Below the pieces are notes generated by a model. The model did no database searches, was not told where the DNA came from, and saw nothing but the letters and a program-made list of their open reading frames with translations. Shown in pieces: positions 43,824-53,031 of a stretch of DNA of 64,000 bases (within the stretch, counting starts at the first letter, position 1; every line of letters begins with the position of its first letter). A program made the position numbers and the translations under genes. The DNA is from Luteolibacter rhizosphaerae (GTDB taxonomy: Bacteria; Verrucomicrobiota; Verrucomicrobiia; Verrucomicrobiales; Akkermansiaceae): assembly GCF_025950095.1 (NCBI RefSeq), contig NZ_JAPDDR010000003.1, forward strand, positions 1-64,000, in the 5' to 3' direction.

Positions 43824-45878
43824 TCACGGCTTCGGCTTGGCGAGCCGCCCGGTTTTCTTGCCACCCAAGGGGATGTCCAGATCGAGCACGGTGCCTTTTC
43901 CCGGCTCGCTGTTGACCTCGAAGCCAGCGCCCAAGGCCTCCACGCGCTTTCGGAGCGCCCGCAGCGTGGAGGGCCGCGCCATCTTCTCCGGGGTGATCCC
44001 ACTGCCGTCATCACTCACGCGGAGGCGGAAGTGCGCCGGATCGCACTCGATGTGGATGGCGACCTGCGAGGCATTCGCATGGCGCAGGATATTGTGCAGG
44101 GCCTCGCGGAAGAAGAGGAAGAGGTGGCGATTGGCATCGTCCGACATCTCGCACTGCCATGCCGCCTCGTTCGCGGTGAACTTCCAATCGTGCGGCTCCA
44201 GCATGATCGAGCAAGTCTCCCGCAGGTGCTCGACGGTGGCGATGCGGTGATCGCCCTGCGGACGGAGCAGCCACACGATGTCCCGCACCGCGCTGACGGT
44301 CTCCGCGGCGATGCGCTGGATCCGCTTCAGCTCCTTCGAAGGACCGGCATGGCTTTCCGCGAGGTCCGCGAACATCTGGATGCTGCCAAGGTTACTGCCC
44401 ACCTCGTCATGCAGGTCGCCGGCGATGCGCTCCCGCACTTCGACCAACTGGCGCTTCTCCCGCAGGCGGTAGCGGATCGGCAGGGCCACCAGCAGGACGA
44501 GCCCGAGGCCGCCGAAGATCCCGGCAACGATCAACCCGCCGCGCCGCCACAGGGCAACGGTCTCGCGGATCTCCTCACGCAGGGCATGCTGCCGCTGCTC
44601 CAGGGAGAGACGGTGGCCTAGGGCGAGAAGCCACTCGCGCTGCGAGACGATCTTCCCATCCGGGCCGAAGCCATCGGTCAAGCTGGCGGCGCTCCAATAT
44701 TGCGAGCCAGAGCCGAAGACCGTGCCCATGCCGCCAGCCGCCCGGACGGGCGCACCAATGGCGATATTCTTCTCTCCATCCAACACCTCCACCTCGCTAA
44801 GCGCGGCGAAGGCCGGGTAGTTTTCAAAGGCCTTCCAGAGCTGGGTAACCTCGACCCTCACCCGCTGGCCGCTGCGGCGATCGAAGGATACGACCACGGG
44901 GTTGTGTCCCGGGTTCCCGATCTCCATGGGGGTCTTGGCCCCCGGTTCGGTAGCGGCGGGAGAGCTGGCGGATACCGTGAAGCGCCGGGGGAAGCCGAAG
45001 CCGCTCGGCAGGTCGGACATCGGCCGCTTGGCCGGGAAGAAGCGCAGGCCATCGAACTCACGCACCTGGCCGAGATCGACCTCGATCCAAACCCCTTCGT
45101 TCGCGGTATCCTTCGGCTCGGACATCCAGCCGACATTTTGGTGAGCACCGGCGGGGAGTTCCGGGAGGCCGAGCGTGGTGAGACCATCGACGAGAAATTC
45201 ATTCGCCCACTGCCAGGGAGCCGGCAGTGGGGAGCCGCCGAAGAGCTCGACCACGCTGCCTTGGGCGAGATTCCTGTCTCCGGAGAACGCAAACGCCTCC
45301 GCCCAAGCGTGGACGAAGCTATTCGATACCTCCGGGCTATCCGAGATATCGGGCGCCGGCTTCAGGCTCCGGGCGGAGATCCGGAGTCCTGCCGCCTCCA
45401 TCGGGGGATTCACCGGGAAGATGAAGGGGTGACCGGCTCGGACAGGATCCGCCCAAAGATTTGTCTCATCCGCAATGCGGGCGATCGGCTTGTCCTCGGC
45501 ATCGAGGAGATCCACCGCGAAAGAATCCGGCATGCCGAATTGGGGTTCCAAACCCTGAACCGCGTAACGTCGAGCCGGGACCAGCGCCACGAGGTCGACC
45601 GGCGACGGAGTGGCAAAACGGATCGTGACCGAGTGGCCCGCCTCCTGATCGGGCTCCGCCTTCAGGTGCAGACTGGCGAAGCCGCCGGTGCCACCCTGAT
45701 CCGCCACCGGAACGAAGGGCAGGGCAGGCAAGGCGGCGCGGATCTCCTCCAGCGACTTCTCCGCCTCCCCCACCCGGCCCGAGAACTGACGGGCGAGCCG
45801 GTAGTCCCAACCGGCCTCCTCTGCTGATAGCCATGATGCCGGGAGCAGGGAGAAAAGCAGGGCAACCAGCTTGCGCAT
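43824..45878 (-). CDS. NarX/DegS-type sensor histidine kinase with large periplasmic domain
   Basis: 684 residues with signal peptide (MRKLVALLFSLLPASWLSAE). A periplasmic region of about 440 residues includes a discoidin/F5_F8-like module (GVWIEVDLGQVREFDGLRFF, NPVVVSFDRRSGQRVRVEVT). One transmembrane helix lies at about 452-475. HisKA_3 follows with His490 in RIAGDLHDEVGSNLGSIQMF, then a HATPase_c domain with N box FREALHNILRHANAS and G box SDDGSGI. Discoidin-like sensing suggests carbohydrate or surface ligands. It is cotranscribed with the response regulator. Confidence 0.92.
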   Translation of the reverse strand: MRKLVALLFSLLPASWLSAEEAGWDYRLARQFSGRVGEAEKSLEEIRAALPALPFVPVADQGGTGGFASLHLKAEPDQEAGHSVTIRFATPSPVDLVALVPARRYAVQGLEPQFGMPDSFAVDLLDAEDKPIARIADETNLWADPVRAGHPFIFPVNPPMEAAGLRISARSLKPAPDISDSPEVSNSFVHAWAEAFAFSGDRNLAQGSVVELFGGSPLPAPWQWANEFLVDGLTTLGLPELPAGAHQNVGWMSEPKDTANEGVWIEVDLGQVREFDGLRFFPAKRPMSDLPSGFGFPRRFTVSASSPAATEPGAKTPMEIGNPGHNPVVVSFDRRSGQRVRVEVTQLWKAFENYPAFAALSEVEVLDGEKNIAIGAPVRAAGGMGTVFGSGSQYWSAASLTDGFGPDGKIVSQREWLLALGHRLSLEQRQHALREEIRETVALWRRGGLIVAGIFGGLGLVLLVALPIRYRLREKRQLVEVRERIAGDLHDEVGSNLGSIQMFADLAESHAGPSKELKRIQRIAAETVSAVRDIVWLLRPQGDHRIATVEHLRETCSIMLEPHDWKFTANEAAWQCEMSDDANRHLFLFFREALHNILRHANASQVAIHIECDPAHFRLRVSDDGSGITPEKMARPSTLRALRKRVEALGAGFEVNSEPGKGTVLDLDIPLGGKKTGRLAKPKP

Positions 45879-46174
45879 GGGCGGAGACTGGGAGATCCGA
45901 AGACCGCGATCCAGCCTTCTAAGCGCCTACCTCGATCAGCCGGTATCGAGAGAGCTTGGGCAGCGGGCCGCTGAGTCATGTCGAAGGCATCAGCAAAAGT
46001 GCCTACGGCAATATGGTAGTCGCCCTCCACCATACGCGGGATACGGCAATCGTCGCTGCGCGGATAGAATCGATGGGAAAGGCCAACCCCATAACAGAGG
46101 ATAGGAAAAGCGGGGTTTTCACCCTTCTTGCTTTGCCTGGAGATGCAACACGAGGCGATACGAAGAGAAGCGGT
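45879..46174. other. Intergenic region upstream of the kinase; no gene seen
   Basis: About 300 bases between the kinase start and the end of the PEP-CTERM pseudogene. No coding frame looks genuine. An inverted repeat aaccccat...gcggggtt (46087-46117) with a long loop could be a weak terminator for the pseudogene transcript. The kinase promoter should lie near 45880-45960, but no clear -35/-10 pair was found. Confidence 0.4.
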
Positions 46175-46625
46175 TAGCGAAGGCGGATGAGGCCGATCGC
46201 ACCGAGAAGACCCAAGAGAACCACGGTTGAGGGTTCAGAAACTCCCAAGATCGAAGTGTTGCCTACGACTTGGCCAGAAGTCCCTAGCACCGAAATCGCG
46301 GCACCGTCTGGAATGCTTGCTATCGAAGAGCTTGCAGCTGCCATGTTCGCGGGAAAACTATTCGAGCTCAGTTTGAAAATCGCGATCTGACCCGAGTTTG
46401 CGATGGTATCCCGGTCGCCACCATGAAGTAGATCGGCTTGAGGTTAAAGACACTCGGATCCACCCTATCGCCACAACATAGCCACCATCCGAGAAAGGCC
46501 TGCTGTCAGGAGGCTGCCGATTCACCCGGATTGCCTGAACTCAAAATCACGGTGATCGTGGCCGCTTGGATAGAGCTGGCGGCGAGAGCGATGATTGCAG
46601 CAAGCAACCCGAGTAGCGCTCTCAG
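46175..46625 (-). pseudogene. Decayed PEP-CTERM protein, paralog of the neighbouring gene
   Basis: On the minus strand the sequence aligns in pieces with the intact gene at 46765-47382. RALLGLLAAIIALAASSIQA with ATITVILSSGNPGES matches its signal peptide and ATIAVIRGTGNPG. VDPSVFNLKPIYFMV matches ADPNVFNLKPIYFLV. FPANMAAASSSIASIPDGAA leads to a C-terminal EPSTVVLLGLLGAIGLIRLR. The expected start codon is CTG, a TGA follows GESAAS, about 70 residues are deleted before DPSVFN, and a one-base frameshift follows FMV. The tail is still recognisable, so decay is recent. Confidence 0.85.
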
Positions 46626-46700
46626 TATAAGGAGGGCGTTTCAGGTGAAGACAGAGAAACTGGACACTAGCGGCCTCCTTTATGACTCCGTTATCCACAC

Positions 46701-46736
46701 AAAAGAAAACGGGTGAAGCCCAAAGAGCTTCACCCG
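46701..46736 (-). terminator. Intrinsic terminator after the PEP-CTERM gene
   Basis: On the minus strand cgggtgaagc (46736-46727) pairs with gcttcacccg (46719-46710) in a 10-bp stem with a 7-base loop, followed by ttttctttt. It begins 29 bases after the stop of the intact PEP-CTERM gene and separates it from its decayed paralog. Confidence 0.88.
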
Positions 46737-46764
46737 CTTATTGAACTGCTCTAGCTGCTAGCAA

Positions 46765-47382
46765 TTAGCGACGGCGGCGGATCAGACCCGCCACACCAAG
46801 CAGGCCCAAGAGCACCGAAGCGGACGGCTCCGGAACAGCTACAAGGCCGAGGTTATTGCCATTAACAACGCCAGCGGTGCCCACCACCGTGATTGCCGCC
46901 CCGTTCGCGATCGTGGCGTTCGTGCTACCTGCAGCAGCAACGTTTGCAGGGAAGGCAGTAGGAGTGGTCAGCCTAAAAATCGAGACATGAGTGGATGTAG
47001 CAATAGTAGCACCGTTACCAACCAAGAAGTAAATGGGCTTCAGGTTGAACACGTTCGGATCTGCACCACCCAAGGAGGTGAACTGACCGGTGATCGTGCC
47101 CTGAGTTGCACCAGAGGTGGGGGCAGTAAGCGTAGCGAAGGTATCAAAAGATGCGATCGCAGCCTGTAGAGACTCAGTGCTGGTGATCAGAGGCTCCTCC
47201 GTCGCTCCCAAAGTATTTGTGAACGTGCCGATGGAGATCGAGTAGCCACCAGCGCTGAGGGCAGTGCCTTCCACCGCGGCGATTACGCCGGGGTTGCCAG
47301 TGCCTCGGATTACGGCAATGGTTGCAGCCTGAGCCGAAGCGATAAGCGACGCGACGCCGATGATTAATGCAAGTGCTTTCAT
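46765..47382 (-). CDS. PEP-CTERM sorting-domain protein
   Basis: 205 residues with signal peptide (MKALALIIGVASLIASAQAA) and a C-terminal PEP-CTERM tail: VPEPSASVLLGLLGVAGLIR followed by RRR, i.e. the Pro-Glu-Pro motif, a transmembrane helix and a basic end. Such tails are recognised by exosortase and send proteins to the extracellular matrix or surface. The middle is a low-complexity, T/A/G-rich beta domain without recognisable activity. The exosortase gene is not in this window. It sits 37 bases after the TIGR02597-type gene and has a close, decayed copy downstream. Confidence 0.9.
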   Translation of the reverse strand: MKALALIIGVASLIASAQAATIAVIRGTGNPGVIAAVEGTALSAGGYSISIGTFTNTLGATEEPLITSTESLQAAIASFDTFATLTAPTSGATQGTITGQFTSLGGADPNVFNLKPIYFLVGNGATIATSTHVSIFRLTTPTAFPANVAAAGSTNATIANGAAITVVGTAGVVNGNNLGLVAVPEPSASVLLGLLGVAGLIRRRR

Positions 47383-47419
47383 AAGTTAGGTTAGACGGAG
47401 GGAATAATACAGAACTAGA

Positions 47420-48394
47420 TCACTGGGCGATAAGCTGAGCAGGAATGGTGATGGTCGATGCAGCATCGGCCGGCAGACGGCGCAGAACATAGCCACTTCC
47501 TTCAACAACCGGCTCACTGTCTGATGGCTCTTCCGTCACAGCATTATACATCGTGCCCGCGACGGCAACAAATGTATCGGTCGGCTGGCCAGTGCCCGGG
47601 TCGGGGCGGGTGAGCAAGACGTTGTCGTTAGTAAGGATCTGGGGCGCAAGCGTCAGCGTGCCGAGAGTGCCACCGGTCGGATTCGGTTGTCCGAGCCAGT
47701 TGTCGGATGGATATACGTCAACTTGGGTCTTCGTGGTCTTGACACTACCGGAGGTCACCAAGGAAAGAGCCGTGTTAGCGTGATGAATCACCAGAACGGA
47801 AGTCCCGGGGTGAATGATCGCGGAGCCAGAAGGCTCTTCCGTCACAATGTTGGTCCAAGCGCCACCAACATAGATGTAAGCAGTAGCGGCTTGAGTCACC
47901 GGATCGAGGATCTGGATTTCATCGGCCGGAGTAGTGCCATTAAAAGGAGTCAGGCCAGCGGAGTTGTTAGCACCAAAGACGCTGTCGAGAGTGTTGAACT
48001 TGCGAACCGCAACAGAGGTATTGGCCGCGAGACCAGCAGGGAAGGCGTCAGCAACCGTGATAGTGGTTGCGGTGGAACTCACAACCGTGGTCCACCATCC
48101 TTCCGATGCCCCGGAAGTAATCTCAAGCATGGAAGCACCGTCCAGACCCACAGGAACACCGCTTGCGAAAGTAATAGTGGTGCCACCAGAAGGCGACGCG
48201 GTCGAAGCGCCAGCGAAATCAGACGGGGCAACCAGCGACGGCGCCACGAAGGTCGCGGAACCTGCGGGAGTGCCGCTGACGTTCGCGTTGATGGTCGTAG
48301 TGATGTAACCCACCGGGTCGGTGGCGGCGGCATTAGCTGCGCCGATGGTAGCGGCGATTGCAGCAAGAAGCGCAAAAGAGGTAATTGGTTTCAT
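47420..48394 (-). CDS. TIGR02597-family secreted protein
   Basis: 324 residues from the ATG at 48394, starting a signal peptide (MKPITSFALLAAIAATIGAA, then NAAATDPVGY). The mature protein is beta-rich and T/A/S/G-rich. The opening DPVGYITTTI and two partial repeats (AAATAYIYVGGAWTNIVTEEP-like and TFVAVAGTMYNAVTEEPSDS) fit the Verrucomicrobia-associated TIGR02597 family, from memory. Function is unknown. Association with PEP-CTERM genes suggests a surface role. It heads a two-gene transcript that ends at the terminator near 46710. Confidence 0.75.
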   Translation of the reverse strand: MKPITSFALLAAIAATIGAANAAATDPVGYITTTINANVSGTPAGSATFVAPSLVAPSDFAGASTASPSGGTTITFASGVPVGLDGASMLEITSGASEGWWTTVVSSTATTITVADAFPAGLAANTSVAVRKFNTLDSVFGANNSAGLTPFNGTTPADEIQILDPVTQAATAYIYVGGAWTNIVTEEPSGSAIIHPGTSVLVIHHANTALSLVTSGSVKTTKTQVDVYPSDNWLGQPNPTGGTLGTLTLAPQILTNDNVLLTRPDPGTGQPTDTFVAVAGTMYNAVTEEPSDSEPVVEGSGYVLRRLPADAASTITIPAQLIAQ

Positions 48395-48744
48395 GACGAG
48401 TCTGGGTTTAGGTTCGGTTTTCGGTTCCGTCGAGAAAAAAACCGCAGTCGATCGTGACATCCCCGTGACGGGGCGCACTTCTTCCGAGGCTTTTTCACTC
48501 ATTCATGGCATTCACGTTCATTGCCGGGGTCTCAGCAAGGAAATTCTGGTGGAGTCGTCAATCTGCGTAACTCCGAGCATTCTCAGCAAGTAAGACTACG
48601 CAGCCAATGGTGAGGGAGCCGGATATATCGGCCTCAAAATCCGCCATTGAAGGTGATTCCAAAAAAATCATCCGCATTTTAAGGGTTTGGCCATTTCTGC
48701 GGCTTCCATCCGTAAAAAAAACGCTAACCCGGGCCGGAGCCCCT
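48395..48744. other. Intergenic region with promoter side and possible terminator
   Basis: 350 bases between the TIGR02597-type gene and the pfkB-type gene. Near the latter, on the minus strand, gggctccggcccgggttagc precedes a run of eight T (48721-48714), a plausible but weak-stemmed terminator for the accB-accC-thiE-pfkB unit. A nine-base direct repeat ttgctgaga occurs twice about 55 bases apart on the minus strand (near 48535 and 48590). No gene seen. Confidence 0.4.
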
Positions 48745-49674
48745 TCACCAAACGGTGACGCTGCGGAAGTGCTCCATACGCCCGGCGAGCGCCTGCGCAT
48801 CAAGCGCTTCGAGGCGACGGGTGGAGAAGGCCTCGCAAGTGAACGAAGCCAACACCGAGCCGTGGACAACGGCATCGCGCAAGGTCGCAAAATCGGGCGT
48901 CACGGAGCCCTTGGCCGCCAAGTAGCCTGCAAGCGCGCCAAGGAAGCTGTCCCCCGCCCCGGTAGGATCGAGGACCTCCTCCAGAGGATAGGCATGCGAG
49001 CGGAAGAACTGCTGGCCCCCGCCGGAGAAGAGCATGGCACCATACTCGCCGAGCTTGATCACCACGTGCTCGGGTCCCTTTTCCAACATCATGCGCCCGG
49101 CTTGGAGCAGGTTATTGGTGCGGGTAAACTCGCGGGCCTCGCTGTCGTTGATGACGAAAAGGTCGATCTGCTTGAGGACGTCGTGGAGGCGCTCGTTCGC
49201 GATCTCGATCCAGAGGTCCATGGTGTCCGCGATGACGAAGCGGCTGGTGGATTGGCACTGGGCCAGCATCTCGAGCTGGTTGTCCGGGGACATGTTCGCC
49301 AGCACCACGAAGTTCGATTCGTTGATCGGTGCGGGCACCTTGACCTGCCAGCTCTCCAGCACGTTCAGGCCGACGCGATGCGTGACCCGCTGGTTCATGT
49401 TGTTGAAGTACTCGCCGGACCAGGTGAAGGAGTCGCCTTCCGAGCGCTCGACGCCATCCAAGGTGATGCCGCGCGACTCCAGCATGGCGAGGTGTTCCGG
49501 CGGGAAGTCCTTCCCGACGATACCCACCAGGTGGACCGGAGCGTGGTAGAAGGAAGCCGCGAGTGCCGCATAAGCCGCGGAGCCGCCGAGGAGGTTCACC
49601 TCGTCCGAGACGGGGGTCTTTACATTATCGATGGCGATGGTTCCTCCGACGACGATGGGCAGCGGTGCAGACAT
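48745..49674 (-). CDS. PfkB-family carbohydrate/nucleoside kinase
   Basis: 309 residues from the ATG at 49674. PfkB/ribokinase signatures: NLLGGSAAYAALAASFYHAP near the N-terminus (sugar-binding GG), NDSEAREF, and the ATP/catalytic motif LDPTGAGDSFLGALAGYLA with base Asp. The family phosphorylates sugars or nucleosides; this subgroup (VGGTIAIDNVKTP start) is one I do not recognise by substrate. It follows thiE by 49 bases and may be the last gene of the transcript. Confidence 0.9.
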   Translation of the reverse strand: MSAPLPIVVGGTIAIDNVKTPVSDEVNLLGGSAAYAALAASFYHAPVHLVGIVGKDFPPEHLAMLESRGITLDGVERSEGDSFTWSGEYFNNMNQRVTHRVGLNVLESWQVKVPAPINESNFVVLANMSPDNQLEMLAQCQSTSRFVIADTMDLWIEIANERLHDVLKQIDLFVINDSEAREFTRTNNLLQAGRMMLEKGPEHVVIKLGEYGAMLFSGGGQQFFRSHAYPLEEVLDPTGAGDSFLGALAGYLAAKGSVTPDFATLRDAVVHGSVLASFTCEAFSTRRLEALDAQALAGRMEHFRSVTVW

Positions 49675-49723
49675 GGTGGTAATGATTCGAGAGGGGTGGG
49701 GCTGGGCCAGAAAAAACGCGGCA

Positions 49724-50352
49724 TCAATGCGCTGCAAGCACGGTGGCGAGCTCGCGGGTGGCAGCTTCAACATCCGGAGCTTGCAGGAGATCCGAGACGA
49801 TCACGAGGTTCCGGGCCCCGGCCGCGAGGACCTCTGGCAGGTTCGAGCGCTTGATGCCGCCGATGCAGAAAACGGGAATCCGGGAGCCTACGGCCTCCAT
49901 GACGCCGGGGATATTCTCCATGCCGATGCCGGGACGGCCGAGCTTGGTCGGTGTGGGGAAGAGCGGCCCGAAGCCGATGTAATCGAAGCCTTCCTCAAGG
50001 GCGGCACGTGCCTGCTCCGGAGAGTGGGTGGAGCGCCCGACAATCATGTCCGGCCCGACGATGGCGCGGGCGTCCGCAAGGCTGCCGTCGTCTTGGCCGA
50101 TGTGAATGCCATCGGCCCCGACCGACGCGGCGATGGCCGGAAAATCGTTCACGATGAAAGGCACGCCCGCCTCACGGCAGAGCGGCAGGAGCTGGCGGGC
50201 GAGCGCCTCGATCTCCGGCTCGGCATGTCCCTTGGCACGGAGTTGCAGCAAGGACGCGCCGCCCGCCAGAAGCGAGCGGGTGACGGGGACGGCATCCTCC
50301 GCGCGGACGTATCCGAGATCGAGGATGGCGTAGAGCTGGCCGTGCAGGGTCA

Positions 50353-50353
<1 letters not shown>
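49724..50353 (-). CDS. thiE: ThiE: thiamine-phosphate synthase
   Basis: 209 residues from the ATG at 50353, which shares its A with the accC stop (TGATG), so translation is coupled. TIM-barrel ThiE motifs: LLQLRAKGHAEPEI (substrate Arg/Lys), VNDFPAIAASVGADGIHIGQ, GRSTHSPEQA and the phosphate loop VFCIGGIKRSNL. It joins HMP-PP and HET-P to thiamine phosphate. No TPP riboswitch is present since it lies inside an operon. Full length. Confidence 0.93.
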
Positions 50354-51705
<1,352 letters not shown>

Positions 51706-51752
51706 GGACAGGCGATGGCGGTTTCAAGTGGCGGCGCTCCCGGGCGGGAGGC

Positions 51753-52211
51753 TCACTTGATGCGGAAGAGAATGTCCCCGAATTGGACGGGATTGCCGTC
51801 TTCGGCGATGACGGCGGAAATGGTGCCGGACTTCTCGGCCTTGATCTCGTTCATCACCTTCATGGCCTCGATGATGCAGAGGGTCTGGCCCTCGCTCACG
51901 GCATCGCCCACGTTCACAAAGGGAGGCGCATCCGGAGACGACTTGCGGTAGAAGGTGCCGACCATCGGCGAGGTGATCGCTTCACCTTCCGCGGCGGGGG
52001 CAGCAGCAGCGGCTGCGGGGGCCGCGGCGGCAGCAGGAGCTGGGGCCGCGTAGACCGGGGCGGCGGGCGCGGCGGCCATCATGCCGCGCAAGGCATCGAG
52101 ATCCGGGCCCTTGCGGAGCTTCAGGTGGAAGCCCTCCTTCGACATGTCGAAGACGGTAAGGCCATGCTCGTTCATGAGCTCGACGATCTTGCGGATTTCC
52201 TTGAGGTCCAC
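51753..52211 (-). CDS. accB: AccB: biotin carboxyl carrier protein
   Basis: 152 residues from a GTG at 52211, chosen because the conserved N-terminus (DLKEIRKIVELMNEHGL) begins directly there; no Shine-Dalgarno is visible in the ccaccacacactctctctca leader. An A/P-rich linker (APVYAAPAPAAAAAPAAAAA) joins the N-terminal segment to the biotinyl domain, which has the lysine acceptor in IIEAMKVMNEIKAEKSG. It carries carboxybiotin between AccC and the transferase. The operon continues with accC. Confidence 0.95.
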   Translation of the reverse strand: MDLKEIRKIVELMNEHGLTVFDMSKEGFHLKLRKGPDLDALRGMMAAAPAAPVYAAPAPAAAAAPAAAAAAPAAEGEAITSPMVGTFYRKSSPDAPPFVNVGDAVSEGQTLCIIEAMKVMNEIKAEKSGTISAVIAEDGNPVQFGDILFRIK

Positions 52212-52404
52212 GGTGTGAGAGAGAGTGTGTGGTGGCGAAAATGTGCGGGCGGCCCCGGGTAGCGGCGCCACGGATGCGCTAGCTAGCGACCCGCGGGAAA
52301 GCGCGTCAAGCGGGAACGGGACGGGAAGAAGACCCAAGTTAGAAGTTCCGCGTTCCAAATGAAGGCTTGCCACCCGGCGGGCTGGACGCTGGAAAGCGGC
52401 ACCG

Positions 52405-53022
52405 ATGGAAGAAACACGGCTGGCACGGGTTCCGGAACGATACGAGTTCACCCCGGCGGATTATTTCCGCCGCATGGAGCGGGAGGAGATCCTGCGCCCG
52501 GATCGCCCCTTGGAGATCGATCTCGGCTGCGGCGATGGCAAGTTCCTGCTGGAGATGGCGGAACACTATCCGGAGCGGGATTTCCTGGGAGTGGAGCGCC
52601 TGCTGGGCCGGGTGCGCAAGGTGTGCAAGAACATCGGCAAGCGCGGGCTGGAAAATGCCCGGGTGCTGCGCTTGGAAAGCCGCTACACGGCGGAGTGGCT
52701 GCTGCCGCTCGCCTCGGTATCACGGCTGCACCTGCTCTGCCCGGATCCGTGGCCGAAGCTGCGGCACCACCGCCGGCGGCTGATCCAAGAGGAGTTCCTG
52801 CAAGCGGTCTGGGAGATTCTGGAACCGGGCGGGGAATTCCTCTTCAAGACGGACCACCCGGAGTACTTCGAGTGGGCGGAGGAGAAGGTAGCGACATTCG
52901 GGAAGTTCGAGAGCCTCGATTGGCCGGAGGACGCGTTCTTCTACCCGAAGACCGATTTCCAGCTCCTGTGGGAAAGCCAAGGGAAGACCTTGCAAGGACT
53001 GAGGCTGAAGAAGCAGGGGTGA
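52405..53022 (+). CDS. trmB: TrmB: tRNA (guanine46-N7)-methyltransferase
   Basis: 205 residues. The SAM motif is LEIDLGCGDGKFLLEMAEHY, with FLGVER for the ribose. The family motif DPWPKLRHHRRRLIQEEFLQ and the C-terminal FKTDHPEYFEWAEE and YPKTDFQ are present. It forms m7G46 in tRNA variable loops. The N-terminus is short for the family, which is normal for single-domain bacterial TrmB. It diverges from accB and converges with comEC, whose stop is ten bases away. Confidence 0.95.
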   Translation: MEETRLARVPERYEFTPADYFRRMEREEILRPDRPLEIDLGCGDGKFLLEMAEHYPERDFLGVERLLGRVRKVCKNIGKRGLENARVLRLESRYTAEWLLPLASVSRLHLLCPDPWPKLRHHRRRLIQEEFLQAVWEILEPGGEFLFKTDHPEYFEWAEEKVATFGKFESLDWPEDAFFYPKTDFQLLWESQGKTLQGLRLKKQG

Positions 53023-53031
53023 TTTCCTTCC

